The translations under genes and the position numbers were made by a program. The notes under the pieces were generated by a model, which saw nothing but the letters and a program-made list of their open reading frames with translations, was not told the DNA's origin and ran no database searches. Below, piece by piece: positions 9,866 through 20,237 of a DNA stretch of 64,000 nucleotides; the first letter of the stretch is position 1; each line of letters starts with the position of its first letter. Source of the DNA: Branchinecta lynchi (Eukaryota; Arthropoda; Branchiopoda; Anostraca; Branchinectidae); NCBI GenBank assembly GCA_023053575.1, contig JAKZAP010000016.1, forward strand, positions 10,434,030-10,498,029, in the 5' to 3' direction.

Positions 9866-10300
9866 AACTAACAAGACCAAAGGTTTCGATGGGATCCCAA
9901 AAATTCAATATTTGATCCAGACAATTGGGTCTTGTCTTCGCTAGATCCAGTCTTCACCAGTCGTCTTGAACATTATAACTATTAAAATTCAGAAACAGAT
10001 TAAGGCCAAATAGCTAATCATCTGAGAAAACCAAGTTCAGATATGGAGTCAGCATGTGTGTTTACCCCTATAAGTCATATCTGTTTTGAACTACTTGTTC
10101 GGCGAAAAAAGAAAGCTCAAAAACGAACTCTGCGTATCTTCTTTCCCCAAAACTGAACGACTAATCAACTTCAAATAAAAATACGATTACGATTTCCGGT
10201 TCCCCCCTCCAACTCCCTCTAAAGTCACCGGATCCATTCCGGACGTGAAGTAAGAGATCTAATAAAAAGCTGCTGAACTCCAACACTATCCCTGGGTTAT
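9866..10300 (+). repeat. Truncated H2 5' block fused to H1-like module
   Basis: Begins with the H2 start AACAAGACCAAAGGTTTCGA and GGGATCCCAAAAAT at 9870-9906, then the H2 'TCTTCGCTAGATCCAGTCTTC' region. After about 10185 it reads like an H1 module (GATTTCCGGTTCCCCCCTCC, GTCACCGGATCC). The junction suggests recombination or nested insertion between the two families. Confidence 0.65.
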
Positions 10301-11555
10301 TCGACAGCTCCCAATCAAAGTCAACGAGAGGCCATACCAAGAAGCTCCAATTGACCAGCTGTAAACGACGCGAGCGGCACAGTTTTTTCTCTGTACGGAA
10401 TGTACTACTCAGGAACAGCCTTTCCAAAAAAAACTGTCAACGCTGCTACAGGAGTGCTGCGTGAAGCCGCCACCCTAAACTCCTATTTTTGGGAAATGAC
10501 TTAGGGAAAAAGAGTAAAGGTTGAGATAAAATTCAGTGGAGTATCCTGAAAGGAAGCTTAGAACCTTCACTTTCTGCTGTTACCATAGTTTACTTGAAAT
10601 TGTTCAAGGCTAAGCTGGAAAACACGAAAGAATATAGGCACCCAAGTGATCATGAAGTCGCCCACTTTGCTAAAAATATTATTTTGCTACATGGTGAAGT
10701 TAGAGGCCAGCTGTTTTGTCAGAGAGGTTCCTTGACCTTTTGCAAATAACAAAATTTGCTGTTTTCTTGGAATTTGCATGAATTTTCTGGGGGTGACAGC
10801 TTCATGATCCAAGGTGGCAGGATCATGTACCATGGCCAATTGGGGGGTGGGCGGTGCCATAGTAAGGGCAGCTTCATGCAACACTCTGTACCATTGATGG
10901 CTTCAAAAAAGGTGTGGACGAGGACTGGCGAAATAATGAATATCGGCTGCACTGGGGTTCCAGTGAGAAGATGTGACGACAACAACTACCAACCAAGGAA
11001 AGTCGGCTACATTGGAGTGCCAGTGAGCCGATGTAGCAACAAGCCAACAACGATCTATCAATTACGACGCCAATCAGCGAGAGACTCTACAGGAGAATCA
11101 CACCACCTTATCTCGCTGGAAGTGCGATTTAAGGTAGTTTAAGGTAATACAAAACAAATCCTGTTACAACCGGATTTCGGACGTCATTATACTTTCTATC
11201 TTAGTAGCGAGATTCCGACGGGAATATCAGTGCTAGTCGAAAACGCATAGATTATTCTGATCCAATATGTTCCTTATGATGATGATGAAATTCTATTTAA
11301 ACACTTAGGAAGAGGAAAGTAGTGAAGTATAGACAAAGAAAGGGAAAAAATACACAGAGCTTTCAATAATGTAGTAAATGCACAAGATCAAAAAGTAAAC
11401 AAAAAAGAAAAGGGACTAATCGGGTCTAAGAAATCTTCCCCCTAGATGGAATGCGGAGAAATGGCCAAGGGCAGAAACGTGAAGGTCCTGGGCAATTGCA
11501 GATAACTTTGCACAAGGGTCAGAGGTTATCTGAAATAGTTATCTATTTTATCGTT
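10301..11555. other. No gene recognised; short 60-bp repeat pair
   Basis: Two units about 60 bp apart (around 10943 and 11003) share TCGGCT(G/A)CA(C/T)TGG and CCAGTGAG--GATGT. The 128-codon plus frame 10756-11142 crosses this pair and has no domain that I recognise. The rest is unremarkable. Confidence 0.35.
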
Positions 11556-11559
11556 TTCT

Positions 11560-11756
11560 CTAACTTAAAGGTTTTACCGGAGGACTTTGTTCTTTCCTAA
11601 ATTTTCGGTTTACATCGCGTACCGTTTACCCTGTACTATTACAAAACAGACAGCACATTTTTTTTTTATCCCTACACCGACACTACCCGCTGACCAAAGC
11701 TATTTATTTGAATTTACAAATTTCCCTGTTTTGCCGATTCAAGGGAGCCTGGCCGA
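11560..11756 (+). repeat. Degenerate H2-like module(s)
   Basis: Contains the H2-like order: CTTAC/TATCCCTACA, ACACTAC, then TTTACAAATTTCCCTGTTTTGCCGATTC. This resembles the H2 unit (ACAAATTTTCCGGTTTTGGCCGGATTC). Heavily diverged. Broken by the hAT MITE that follows. Confidence 0.4.
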
Positions 11757-11923
11757 CAGGGCCGTATCCAGGGGGGGGGGCTAGGGGGTTGACCCCCCCC
11801 CCCCCCCCCCCCCTTTTGTAGACTTTTCCCTCTGATCTATATCTGTTTTGTCCGACAAACAGGACCCCCCCCCCCCCGAAAGGCAAAACCCTTCCCGAAA
11901 TCAATCCCTGGATATGGGCCTAA
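11757..11923 (-). mobile_element. hAT-type MITE (CAGGGCCGTATCCAGG family), copy 2
   Basis: Left end CAGGGCCGTATCCAGG, right end CCCTGGATATGGGCCTA. The interior has two C-runs around CTTTTCCCTCTGATCTAT, the inverse of the 9463-9671 copy. No convincing 8-bp duplication is visible, so one flank may have changed. Confidence 0.75.
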
Positions 11924-12159
11924 CGATTTCAAAGGAAAACAAAGCAAGAAGATGCATTTTCTACGTAATCTGATCACCAGATCACAACTCCAAACACCCA
12001 ATTAAGACGTAACACGATGCCTACCGAATTTCCTTTTTCCCCCAATTCCGTCGGTAGAATCAACAAGGCAGGACACAAAGGCATTAGCTCGATTCAATAT
12101 GTGAGCTTAAGCAGTTTCGATAATCTAAACCACTAAGTCAAACAATTATAAGCAGTACC

Positions 12160-12395
12160 AAAGTTCCGGGTTGTGGCGGATGCATCTATTCGTCAATCAA
12201 AGTGTTGTCTACCGATTCGCCGTCTTTTCTTACCCCTATTTCAACACTAACCAATTTGAGACAAATTTTTACTTTTGCCAAGGATGGTGCTTGATAACCA
12301 AATTTGGTGATTTTTATCGGTCTCTATCAACAAATTACTCATTTCATTTGTTATTTAATTTTACAAATTTCCATAAACAGTTTTTTTTCCTGAAC
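12160..12395 (+). repeat. Degenerate H2-like modules
   Basis: Units with TCTTTTCTTACCCCTATTTC, AACACTAACCAA and TTTTTACTTTTGCCAAGG mirror the H2 unit order ('CTTCTTACCCCTAAATC', 'CTAATCAACTT', 'CTTTTAACAAA'). No termini are preserved. Confidence 0.5.
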
Positions 12396-12401
12396 TTCGA
12401 T

Positions 12402-13017
12402 AGAATAGAATAGAATAGTTATTTATTCACTCACACTTTCACGGTTACAAAACCAAAATTGGTGAGTACTGTCATAACATGAACATTTAACAGCACGGTC
12501 AAAGGCTATTCAAAATTTCAACAATCTTTGGTATAAAACTATTTTTGTAACGGCTGAGTTTGGCCGCTACTGGTTGGAATATTCGGACCTTCGTAGAGAC
12601 TGCTCGTTCTTGCCTTTCCCTTACATAGTTGTATGTGGGACGTGAAACTCATTGTAGATGGGGTGTGAAATAAGTTTTTGTTTTTACCGATCTCGAGGCA
12701 TAGGTTCAGTCTCCGTTTCTCCAATGTATCAATTGTGTATGTGCTTAGAAGAAGGGAGTAGGGTACTTTTGGGCCTTTATGGATAATGTGGAGAGCGCGT
12801 TTTTGGATTCTTTCAATACGTGAGTTTTGATCTGCAGTTAGACCAAAATGGCACACTGCGCATGCGTACTCCATTAATGGTCTTATGAAAGAGGTATAAA
12901 TCCTGAGTATGTGAAGACCTGGGACATTATGCTTTGATAAAAGCTTTAACGTGTGAAGGCTTGAGTTTGCCTTACGGAGTATTTCTACTGTATTATGCGA
13001 CTTTGCCACACTTCCTT
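12402..13017 (-). pseudogene. LINE reverse-transcriptase C-terminal fragment, 5'-truncated
   Basis: A 156-codon minus frame (12539-13009) carries the post-polymerase region of a CR1/Jockey-superfamily ORF2: YTSFIRPLMEYACAVCHFGL, then RIERIQKRALHIIHKG, then LEKRRLNLCLEIGKN. The phrase 'IRPLMEYAC.V...L...RIERIQKRAL.II' is typical of such LINEs. The frame is open but lacks endonuclease and catalytic palm. Downstream on the minus strand (lower coordinates) lie a short 3'UTR and an ATTCT microsatellite tail at 12402-12417. It is a truncated insertion, so the open frame reflects youth rather than function. Confidence 0.85.
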
Positions 13018-13099
13018 CTTTTGGTGACAGTTTGTTTTATATGGCTGGCTTATTTGTTTTTGGTGTAGCAACCCTGGGCTTCACCACTAATGCAATGGA

Positions 13100-14436
13100 A
13101 AAACAAGACCAAAGGTTTCGATGGGATCCCAAAAATTTAATATTTGGTCCAGACAATTGAGTCTTGTCTTCGCCAGATCCAGTCTTCGCCAGAATCCTTG
13201 AACATTTGTACTATTGAAATTTGGAAACAGATTAATTTAGCAAATAGATAGTCGTCTGAGACAACCAAGTTAAAATATACCTCTATAAGCCATATCTATT
13301 TTGACGATATTGATCGATACTTCCTGCTTTACTTCATCCAGATTTTCGGTTACGGCCGAATTCCGAGCAAACAAATTGTCGAGCAAAAAAAGAAAGTTCA
13401 GAAACGAATTCAGTGTATATCCTTATCCCTATAAAGAACATCACAAACTATATGACCGGGTAATAAATAATTGTCACTTACGGATTCAGCGTCTCTTCTT
13501 ACCCCTAAATCTGTGATCTAATCAACTTAAAGTTGATTAGATTAAAGCTCCTTCTATACTATTTCGTTCTGGCGTAACTCTTGTTCTGCGAAAGAAGGAG
13601 ATTAAAAAGATGAGATCATGTTATTTTAAATATGCGAAGCACCTGCTCCACTTGTCGAAATTATGTCATAACCATACTTTGACGGAGAAATTCAAAATTT
13701 AAGATGCAAGTGTTACCCTTTTGAATGTTTCCTCATCGCTTTCGAAAATCATGGACAACAGGGCTCAACCAGCGCACGACGTCGTCCACTGCTTCCTGAC
13801 CGAAGGTTGAAAATTGAAAAGTAATTGTCTTTTTCTGTTTGTTTATGTGTTTTATTTATTTTCTTTATTTTCTTCATTTGCTCCGCCTTTTCAAAATGGC
13901 GGGTCATAAATAAATTAATATTACTATTACTAAAGTAAAATTTTTGCTCATAACAGATTTTCCGCTTTTGTCCTGATTCCGGGCAAACTAGTTGTACGGG
14001 TAGAAAACGATTTTCACATAAGTGTTCAGCATGTCTTCTTATCCCTAAATCGAACACCTAATCAACTTCAAATAATACTTTTTCTTTTAACAAAGTTTCC
14101 GTTTTTCGCCGGATTCCAGACGAACTACTTGTCCGGCAAGAAAATGGTTTTCATCATCGTGTTCAGCGTGTCTTCTTACCCCATAGTCGACTATAACATT
14201 AGTTGTTTATAAAAATTTTGTTTGTCTCTTAATTTGAACACCCTCCCCCAACCCTAAATGTAGGCCTACAGAACAATTTACGATCTCAGTCTTACCCTTG
14301 ACCAAAAGAACATTCACACCAAGTTTCATCAAAATATCTGATTCCCTTCGAGAGTTACCGTGCTCACAGACAGACGGACTACTTTTGCGATGTAATAGCT
14401 ATGACATCGTTTAACACTTACATTTTGGGATCCCAA
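13100..14436 (+). mobile_element. H2 element, copy a
   Basis: Starts AACAAGACCAAAGGTTTCGA with GGGATCCCAAAAAT and ends ACATTTTGGGATCCCAA. The body has a 5' block, diverged ~125-135-bp modules (CCGGATTCC-GGC-AACTA-TTGTCCGGC, CTTCTTACCCCTAAATCGA), and a 3' block CAAGTTTCATCAAAATATCT followed by a GACAGACGGAC tract. A ~300-bp segment near 13540-13900 is not module-like. No coding capacity. It abuts the next H2 copy head to tail. Confidence 0.8.
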
Positions 14437-15547
14437 TAACTAACAAGACCAAAGGTTTCGATGGGATCCCAAAAATTTAATATTTGATCCAGACTTATAG
14501 AGGCCCAGTCTTCACGGACTCCTTGAGCACTTTACTAATAAAATTCAGAAACAGATTAAGGCAAATGGTAATCATCTGAGAAGACCAAGTTCAAATATGC
14601 ATTCAACATGTGAGTTTATACCCCTATGGCCTGCGCATATCTACTTTGACGAAAGTTCCTGCCTTACTTCTGCCAAATTTCCGGTTTCAGCCGGATTCCT
14701 GACGAACTACTTGTCTCGCAAAAAAATGAAGTTCAAAACGGATTCAGCGTATCTCCTGTATCGAACCTCTTATCAACTTCAGATAAAACTTCAACTTTTA
14801 ACAAATTTTCCGATTTCAGCTGGATTCGTGGCGAACTTTGGGTCAAGGTAGAAAATGATTGTCATACACGAATTTAGCATGTCTTCGTACCGAAAATCGA
14901 ACACCTAATGAAATTCATACAAAACAAATTTTCCGATTTTGGCCGGATTTCGGGCGATCTGCTTGCCCGACGAGATAATAGTTTTCATATTCGAATTCAG
15001 CATGTTTCCCGGTCCTTACATCGAACCTCTAATCCACTTCCAATTAAACTTTTGTTTTAGACAAATTTTCCGGTTTTGGCCGGATCCGGGTAATCTACTT
15101 GTCCGACGAGAAAATCATTTTCATATTCGGATTCAGCGTGTCTCCTTATCCCTAAATCCGACATCTACTCAACTTCCGATAAAACTTTTACTTTTAACAA
15201 ACTTTCCGGCTTTGGCCAGATTCCGGGTGAACTACTTGTATGGCGAGAAAATGGTTTTCATATTCATGTTCAGCATGTCCTCTTACCCGTTAATCGACTA
15301 TCTCATTAGCTTTTTAAGAACAAAATTTCGCCCCATAATTTGAAACTCCTCCCCCTCCCCTAAATATGCAGCTATCGAGCCCATCTATGAACCCGATCTT
15401 TCCCTTGACTCGAAGAATCCCCACACCAAGTTTTGTCCAAATATCTCATTCCCTACGAGAGTTATCGTGCTGACAAACGGACGGACAGACGGACAACTTT
15501 TGCTATGTCATATCCTCTCCACTCCACTTACGTTTTGGGATCCCAAA
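14437..15547 (+). mobile_element. H2 element, copy b (cleanest)
   Basis: 5' block from about 14443 (AACAAGACC...GGGATCCCAAAAAT). Five tandem modules have TTTCCG-TTT--GCCGGATTC cores at about 14679, 14806, 14930, 15067 and 15203 (spacing 124-137 bp). The 3' block has CAAGTTTTGTCCAAATATCT, then GACAAACGGACGGACAGACG and the end CGTTTTGGGATCCCAA. The GGGATCCC palindrome near both ends gives sub-terminal inverted repeats. The modules encode no conserved protein. The plan matches non-autonomous Helentron/DINE-type and pearl elements. Confidence 0.85.
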
Positions 15548-15814
15548 AAGAAATGGGAAACTCGACAAGTAAACGAACTTGGACTTTCTCCTTTGACAGT
15601 CAAAGTCAAGATTCTCGGCAAACATTCCGAGAATTGTCATAGCCTAACGAAGCCGTTTTCTTCGCGAATTCAAGAGTTCCTAACTCTCTCTTGATGACTC
15701 CTATTGGCGGCATCGACTTCGCAATCAAAAGGAATAGAACAGTGAATGAGATAGATAAATGGTGATCGAACTTCTAGTTCTTCTCAAACCATATTACGAA
15801 TCCGGGAATAGCCT
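15548..15814. other. No gene recognised
   Basis: Short stretch between an H2 copy and an RT relic; nothing recognisable. Confidence 0.4.
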
Positions 15815-16005
15815 CAAGGAAGGTGATTGGTGATGCTGATGACATTATATTATGCACTGAGTATGAAAAGGAAATTGTTGTTTCAGCCATGCATGATGCA
15901 GCTGCAATTTGGGGATATAGCCAATGTCAAAAGTTCGAACAGGTACAGTTATGTTATTTTAAAAGAATACTAGGAATTAGTAGTAGACTAGTACGTCAGT
16001 AGTAA
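15815..16005 (+). pseudogene. Reverse-transcriptase relic
   Basis: One frame reads VIGDADDIILCTEY, resembling the RT palm motif (Y/F)ADDI-L with Y changed to D. About 40 codons later comes LCYFKRILGISSR, like the 'F-K-ILG' segment after the polymerase domain. About 150-200 residues normally lie between these, so this is an internally deleted LINE relic. Family not determined. Confidence 0.5.
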
Positions 16006-16844
16006 AAGGTGACTAAGGATTTTCAACGGTACCATATGTCTGACGAAGGCTCGGGCCTGGTCCACGTTTAACGGTAATGTCGCATCGAAAAACGCCTTAT
16101 CTTTGCCCGTAAGCCACCCGATGGCCGACCAAATCTCGGCTTCCGTCGCAACATCCTAACTTCTTTTGTTTTATCTTAACTAAAGGACTGGAAGGCCCGC
16201 GATCATCATTCTTGGCAGCAAACATGGCCGACACGTAATCTCGGCCATTCAAAGTTGAAGCTTCGCATATTACGAAAGTCGCCATAATATCTCCTAAAAT
16301 AGATAAAAAAAAAAAAACACCGTAATAAAAGTGACCCATGAAACGCTTCAAACGCACGGAATCCGTACATTACTTTGGACGACAAACTTCCCGTGGATTT
16401 CACTTTCGTTTCGGCCCGCAGCTGGCTTCCCAAAAGGGGTATGTTCCGTTTGTTTTGAAATTCATTGGCACGAAATAGGGTGCAAAGATGACAACAGCTG
16501 GCTTCGCGGAAAAGGCATTGCATTGTTTGTTTGTTTTTAAGTTTATTGACGCGACCGAGGGTGCAAAGAACTCGGTTGTTTTTACTAATTAAAATATTTT
16601 ATAAATTAAAACAAAGCGCTTGATGGGTGAACGCACTGGGGGTGAATTACGTCATGGAACGGTATTCCCTGATGCGGATTTACTGTTTCAAGGACCAAAA
16701 TTCCTTTGAGTTGCCGTTACCTGATAAATCCATGGAATATTTCGTATCGGGGAAATTGAACGCCAGGCTCAAAATGACCTCCAGAAATAAGCCATTTTTG
16801 TTTGATTTTCACACAACATTTCCCTCATTATACTCGCGAGTACC
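16006..16844. other. No gene recognised
   Basis: The sequence is less repetitive and richer in CpG around 16080-16500 than its surroundings. A minus frame from an ATG at 16283 (63 codons, ending near 16097) lacks any motif that I know. This could be unique host sequence, but no exon can be supported. Confidence 0.35.
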
Positions 16845-17465
16845 TAATTAATTATCCTCAAATTATAATACTCGCAGGCATTAACTGAATTACTCCGTAC
16901 TCGCAAGCACCCTTTCAATTTACTATAGCGTACTCTCCAGAATCCTTTAATCCATTACAGCGCATTCGCAAGTACGTGCCAATATATCTCCAGCGCTCAC
17001 AGTTAATTAATTTATCACAGCGTACTCGCAAGTACGTACCAATATATCTCTAGTGCTCACAAGTAATTAATTTATCACAGCGTACTCGCAAGTACGTACC
17101 AATATATCTCTAGCGCTCACAAGTAATTAATTTATCACAGCGTACTCGTAAGTTTTTAATCCATTACAGCGTACTCGCAAGTACGTGCCAATATATCTCG
17201 AGCGCTCACAAGTAATTAATTTATCACAGCGTACTCGCAAGTACGTGCCAATATATCTCTAGCGCTCGCAAATAATTAATTTATCACAGCGTACTCGCAA
17301 GTACGTGCCAATATATCGCTAGCGCTCGCAAGTACCTGATTTATCACCACGTACTCGCAAATACATACCAACATGCCTCTCATACTCGCAAGTATTTCCT
17401 GAACTTACTTCTCCGTACTCGCAAGTACTTCCTTAATTTCACATTTGGTGACTCGTAAGTTATTC
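16845..17465 (+). repeat. 60-bp satellite (CGTACTCGCAAGTA)
   Basis: Regular 60-bp monomers. The core CGTACTCGCAAGTACGT starts at about 17021 and 17081, then in a shifted register at 17170, 17230, 17290 and 17350. Each is followed by CCAATATATCTC(T/G)AG and GCTCACAAGTAATTAATTTA. Flanking units at both ends decay to ~30-bp half-units containing only ACTCGCAAGTA. This suggests the 60-mer arose from a ~30-mer. Ten or so units are recognisable. Confidence 0.9.
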
Positions 17466-17639
17466 CATATTTCTAAAAACAAAATCAATCACCGCTGCAA
17501 TATCCATAACAACAAATTTTCTTACCTTTAGCTCCAACGCTTTACATAAACCCTTTTTAAACGATCTCGTGAAAGCCGGCGGGAGCCAGTGGGCTCTTTC
17601 CTCCCTGATTAACTGAGATCAACTGACGGCTGCGACCGC
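17466..17639. other. Spacer, nothing recognised
   Basis: No repeat or coding signal was seen between the satellite and the LINE relic. Confidence 0.4.
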
Positions 17640-18245
17640 GCGTTGCGCGTAGGATAGTACAGGATTATCTTATATTTGGAATGAGGAAAAAGGGTGGGAT
17701 AACATGGGAAGTATTGCGAAAAAAGTGGAGAGTAGGCTAAGAGAACAGGAGGTGTAAGATTGGCAGTGTAGGCTGGCTGCTTCGGATTCCCTGAGGTTTT
17801 ATGCTGCAGCCACGGAGACATGGGGGGAAGAAATTTATTTTAAGGCGGGAATTCCTTTAGACCAAATTCAACTTATAATTAGCCTGAGAGCACGATTGTT
17901 TACCAGTAGGACTAAGATGAAAATATTCGGGTAAGGTTAGAGTGCTCCGTGGTCCTTACTTCTGTCCGATGTCTGGTAAAATGAATGAATGTATTTTCTA
18001 TTTAATGTGAGTGTCAGGAGTTAAAAGACCTGAGGAAAAAAATATTTGGGGAAATGATTTAGGGGGAGGAAAGGTTCAAACAAGTTTTGAAAAGTAGAAG
18101 TTTTAGAGATATTAGAAATTTGGGAAGATTCCCAAAGGTATAGCCATGATTCAGAGGGAAAGTTTTACGTAAGTAGTGGTTGAGGTTATGGTTTCTTTTT
18201 TGCATTTCCGTGCTTTTCCGGAAATAAATCTTATCTTATCTTATC
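17640..18245 (+). pseudogene. LINE 3' fragment, ATCTT tail
   Basis: Fragments of a LINE C-terminal region are legible in shifting frames: LISLRARLFTSRTKMKIFG near 17880, a HFLF/ELK-LRKKIFG-like stretch near 18000-18060 and a QVLKSRSFRDIRN-like stretch near 18090. Frameshifts and stops abound. The 3' end is AATAAATCTTATCTTATCTTATC at 18222-18248. Its C-terminal plan resembles the antisense fragment at 26845-27300. Confidence 0.65.
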
Positions 18246-18603
18246 TTATATTGAGCTTTCAATAGCAAGGTAATAGAGGAAAGAAGAAAAAAGTTATAAT
18301 CGGTATTAAAAAACCCTCAGAGCAGGCACTTGAAAGTCTTCTTGAAAAGCGAAGCCACAATCGCCGTTACTGGGATTAATGGGAATCGCAGGTTCGAATT
18401 TCTAGCTTGCAACTAAAGAGGACCCTTGCCAAGAACGGCTGAAATATTGCTAGAATAAATCACAGATGACTTATCCATTTAGCGCAGCAAAACAGGATTA
18501 GCAGTCCACTTGGGCTGAATGAATAATAGCTATTGTCCAATATTTCTACTAAATTACATGAAATGCGAGCAGTCTTCCCATTTTCCGACTGAAACTTCGC
18601 GGT
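18246..18603. other. Unassigned, with a short dispersed segment
   Basis: GAGGACCCTTGCCAAGAACGGCTGAA at about 18419-18444 is matched at about 57617-57644, with similarity continuing for ~25 bp. This indicates a dispersed repeat of unknown type. Nothing else is recognisable. Confidence 0.4.
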
Positions 18604-19031
18604 CACCTAAAAAGGAGGCATGGGTGGTAAAAGAAGGCGTGGCATACTAAATACACAGGAGGCAAGAACCGTTTCATGCCTTCTTTTACGCTGGAGGGGG
18701 AAGGCACAAGTTTTCGAGCAGGCATTGTCGAGGGACAACATGCTATAGTATCATCTTGCTTACACAAGAAAGTCCCCTTTCATGTATCGTCTTGCATACA
18801 CAAGAAAGTCTCCTTTCATGCATACACAAGAAAGTCCCCTTTCACGCCTTCTTTTACCTTGTCAATTTTTAGGCCGGCCTGCTTGACAACTCGTGCCCTA
18901 CGGAGCGTTTAAAAGCATGCGAAGGTGCGTGCCTCATGATGCAATACATCTTCATGCCGATTTTTAGTAAACGTGTCCCTTTTTATCAAACGTTCGACCT
19001 ACACCATGCCGTACCTTCTTTAAGCCTACCC
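18604..19031. mobile_element. Foldback element, GGTNGACTTAAAG-like termini
   Basis: The left end CACCTAAAAAGGAGGCATGG and right end CCGTACCTTCTTTAAGCCTACC are inverted versions of each other and resemble those of 3319-3732. Inside, ACACAAGAAAGTC(C/T)CCTTTCA repeats three times at about 18755-18845, and TTTCA(T/C)GCCTTCTTTTAC occurs at 18673 and 18840. No transposase. Confidence 0.5.
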
Positions 19032-20237
19032 CTTATAGTTAAACCGAAAAGGGCTGGGACAGGACAATCTAGCTACCCATCACTTATTCACTAAAATTGG
19101 TTTGAAGACCCGCTGAAAATGCGTTACTTTGTTGTTCTGCTATTCATGAATAATCAATTTTCAAATAGTGAAAATTCCGTGCGATTTGTGGTGCCTCTAT
19201 GCGCTTGTATTTTTGTTGTATCCCTCACGAGAAAGATCTATGAATCCTTTTTTTTTTCAGGCCCTAAGCAATCTTCACCAATCTCACCACTGCCCACTGA
19301 AAAGCCGCGTTTGTGTTGAGATTAAAATTTTCCCTGTCATAGTAGATTTTTCGTTGTGGTGACGGCCGCAGATATCCTCAACGTCATAACTAGAGTAGAT
19401 AGTGGAAAATAAAAAAATCCCTTTGCAGAATCCAAATAATTCAGTGTATTAATTAAATGACACAAGAACAAGTTGGCTTTTCAGTTAAACCTTAACCTTC
19501 CGTTTTCTCGGTTGGACCGTATTCCAATGTTGGAATACTCTCCCTCTTGCTCTTTTTCCCACAGCCACTCAGACCTTCCCACGCCCTGCGGAACAAGCGT
19601 TGCGCCATCCACTTTCCTCAAAGGATCCTCCACATAAGTGTTGCTAGATTACTAGATTTATTTTTACGGTCCAAATACTTTCCCTAGTTGGGGAAACGCA
19701 GCTCCACGGGGAAATCTGAGGCACAATTAGAAGGAACTTGTTTCTGGGACAGAGCTCCTCGTGATTTACCGAGATACCGACTTGATACACTTCTGGAACC
19801 CCGCAAAATAATTAATAGGCTTTCACCACTGAGCTAGTTCCTCGAAATAATTGCTAAAAACATAAAAATGTAAAGTGACCCCATGCATGTAATGTTACTT
19901 ACATTACGGCTTGACACAGCAAAATACTATTTTCTTCCACGATACTATTTTAGACACTGGAGCTCTGGACAAGAATTAGTAGGATTTGTTATTCAATTCC
20001 CCCGCCTCTCAGTATCATAACCGCATTTGATAAAAGGCTAGTTGATCGATATGAAGATATTAGAAGTAAATAACTGTAAGAAGTAAACCTTTTCATCTTA
20101 TAATGCTTTAAAATATTTGAATACTCTTAAACTAGACTGTGCTTTCAACAGATAACCCACGGTTTTGGCTGTCTTAAGCCTTTTCCGAGACCCGTTGACT
20201 TGTAGCGAAGACAGGGAACGAATTTATATAACCTGTT
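19032..20237. other. No gene recognised (1.2 kb)
   Basis: No coding motif, tRNA or repeat shared with the rest of the window was found. The 66-codon frame at 19119 is hydrophobic at its start but otherwise featureless. Confidence 0.4.

Noticed and set aside
10756..11142. 128-codon plus frame
   Set aside because: Crosses a 60-bp repeat pair and has no recognisable domain or supporting splice or codon signal.
16097..16357. Possible first exon on the minus strand in a CpG-richer patch
   Set aside because: A short frame with no motif and only a weak donor; not enough to call.
16845..17465. Regular repeats with spacer-like parts, superficially CRISPR-like
   Set aside because: The whole 60-bp unit is conserved, there are no unique spacers, and the context is animal transposon DNA. 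It is a satellite.
18355..18420. B-box-like GGTTCGAATTTC suggesting a tRNA or SINE
   Set aside because: No A-box at the right distance and no cloverleaf could be drawn.
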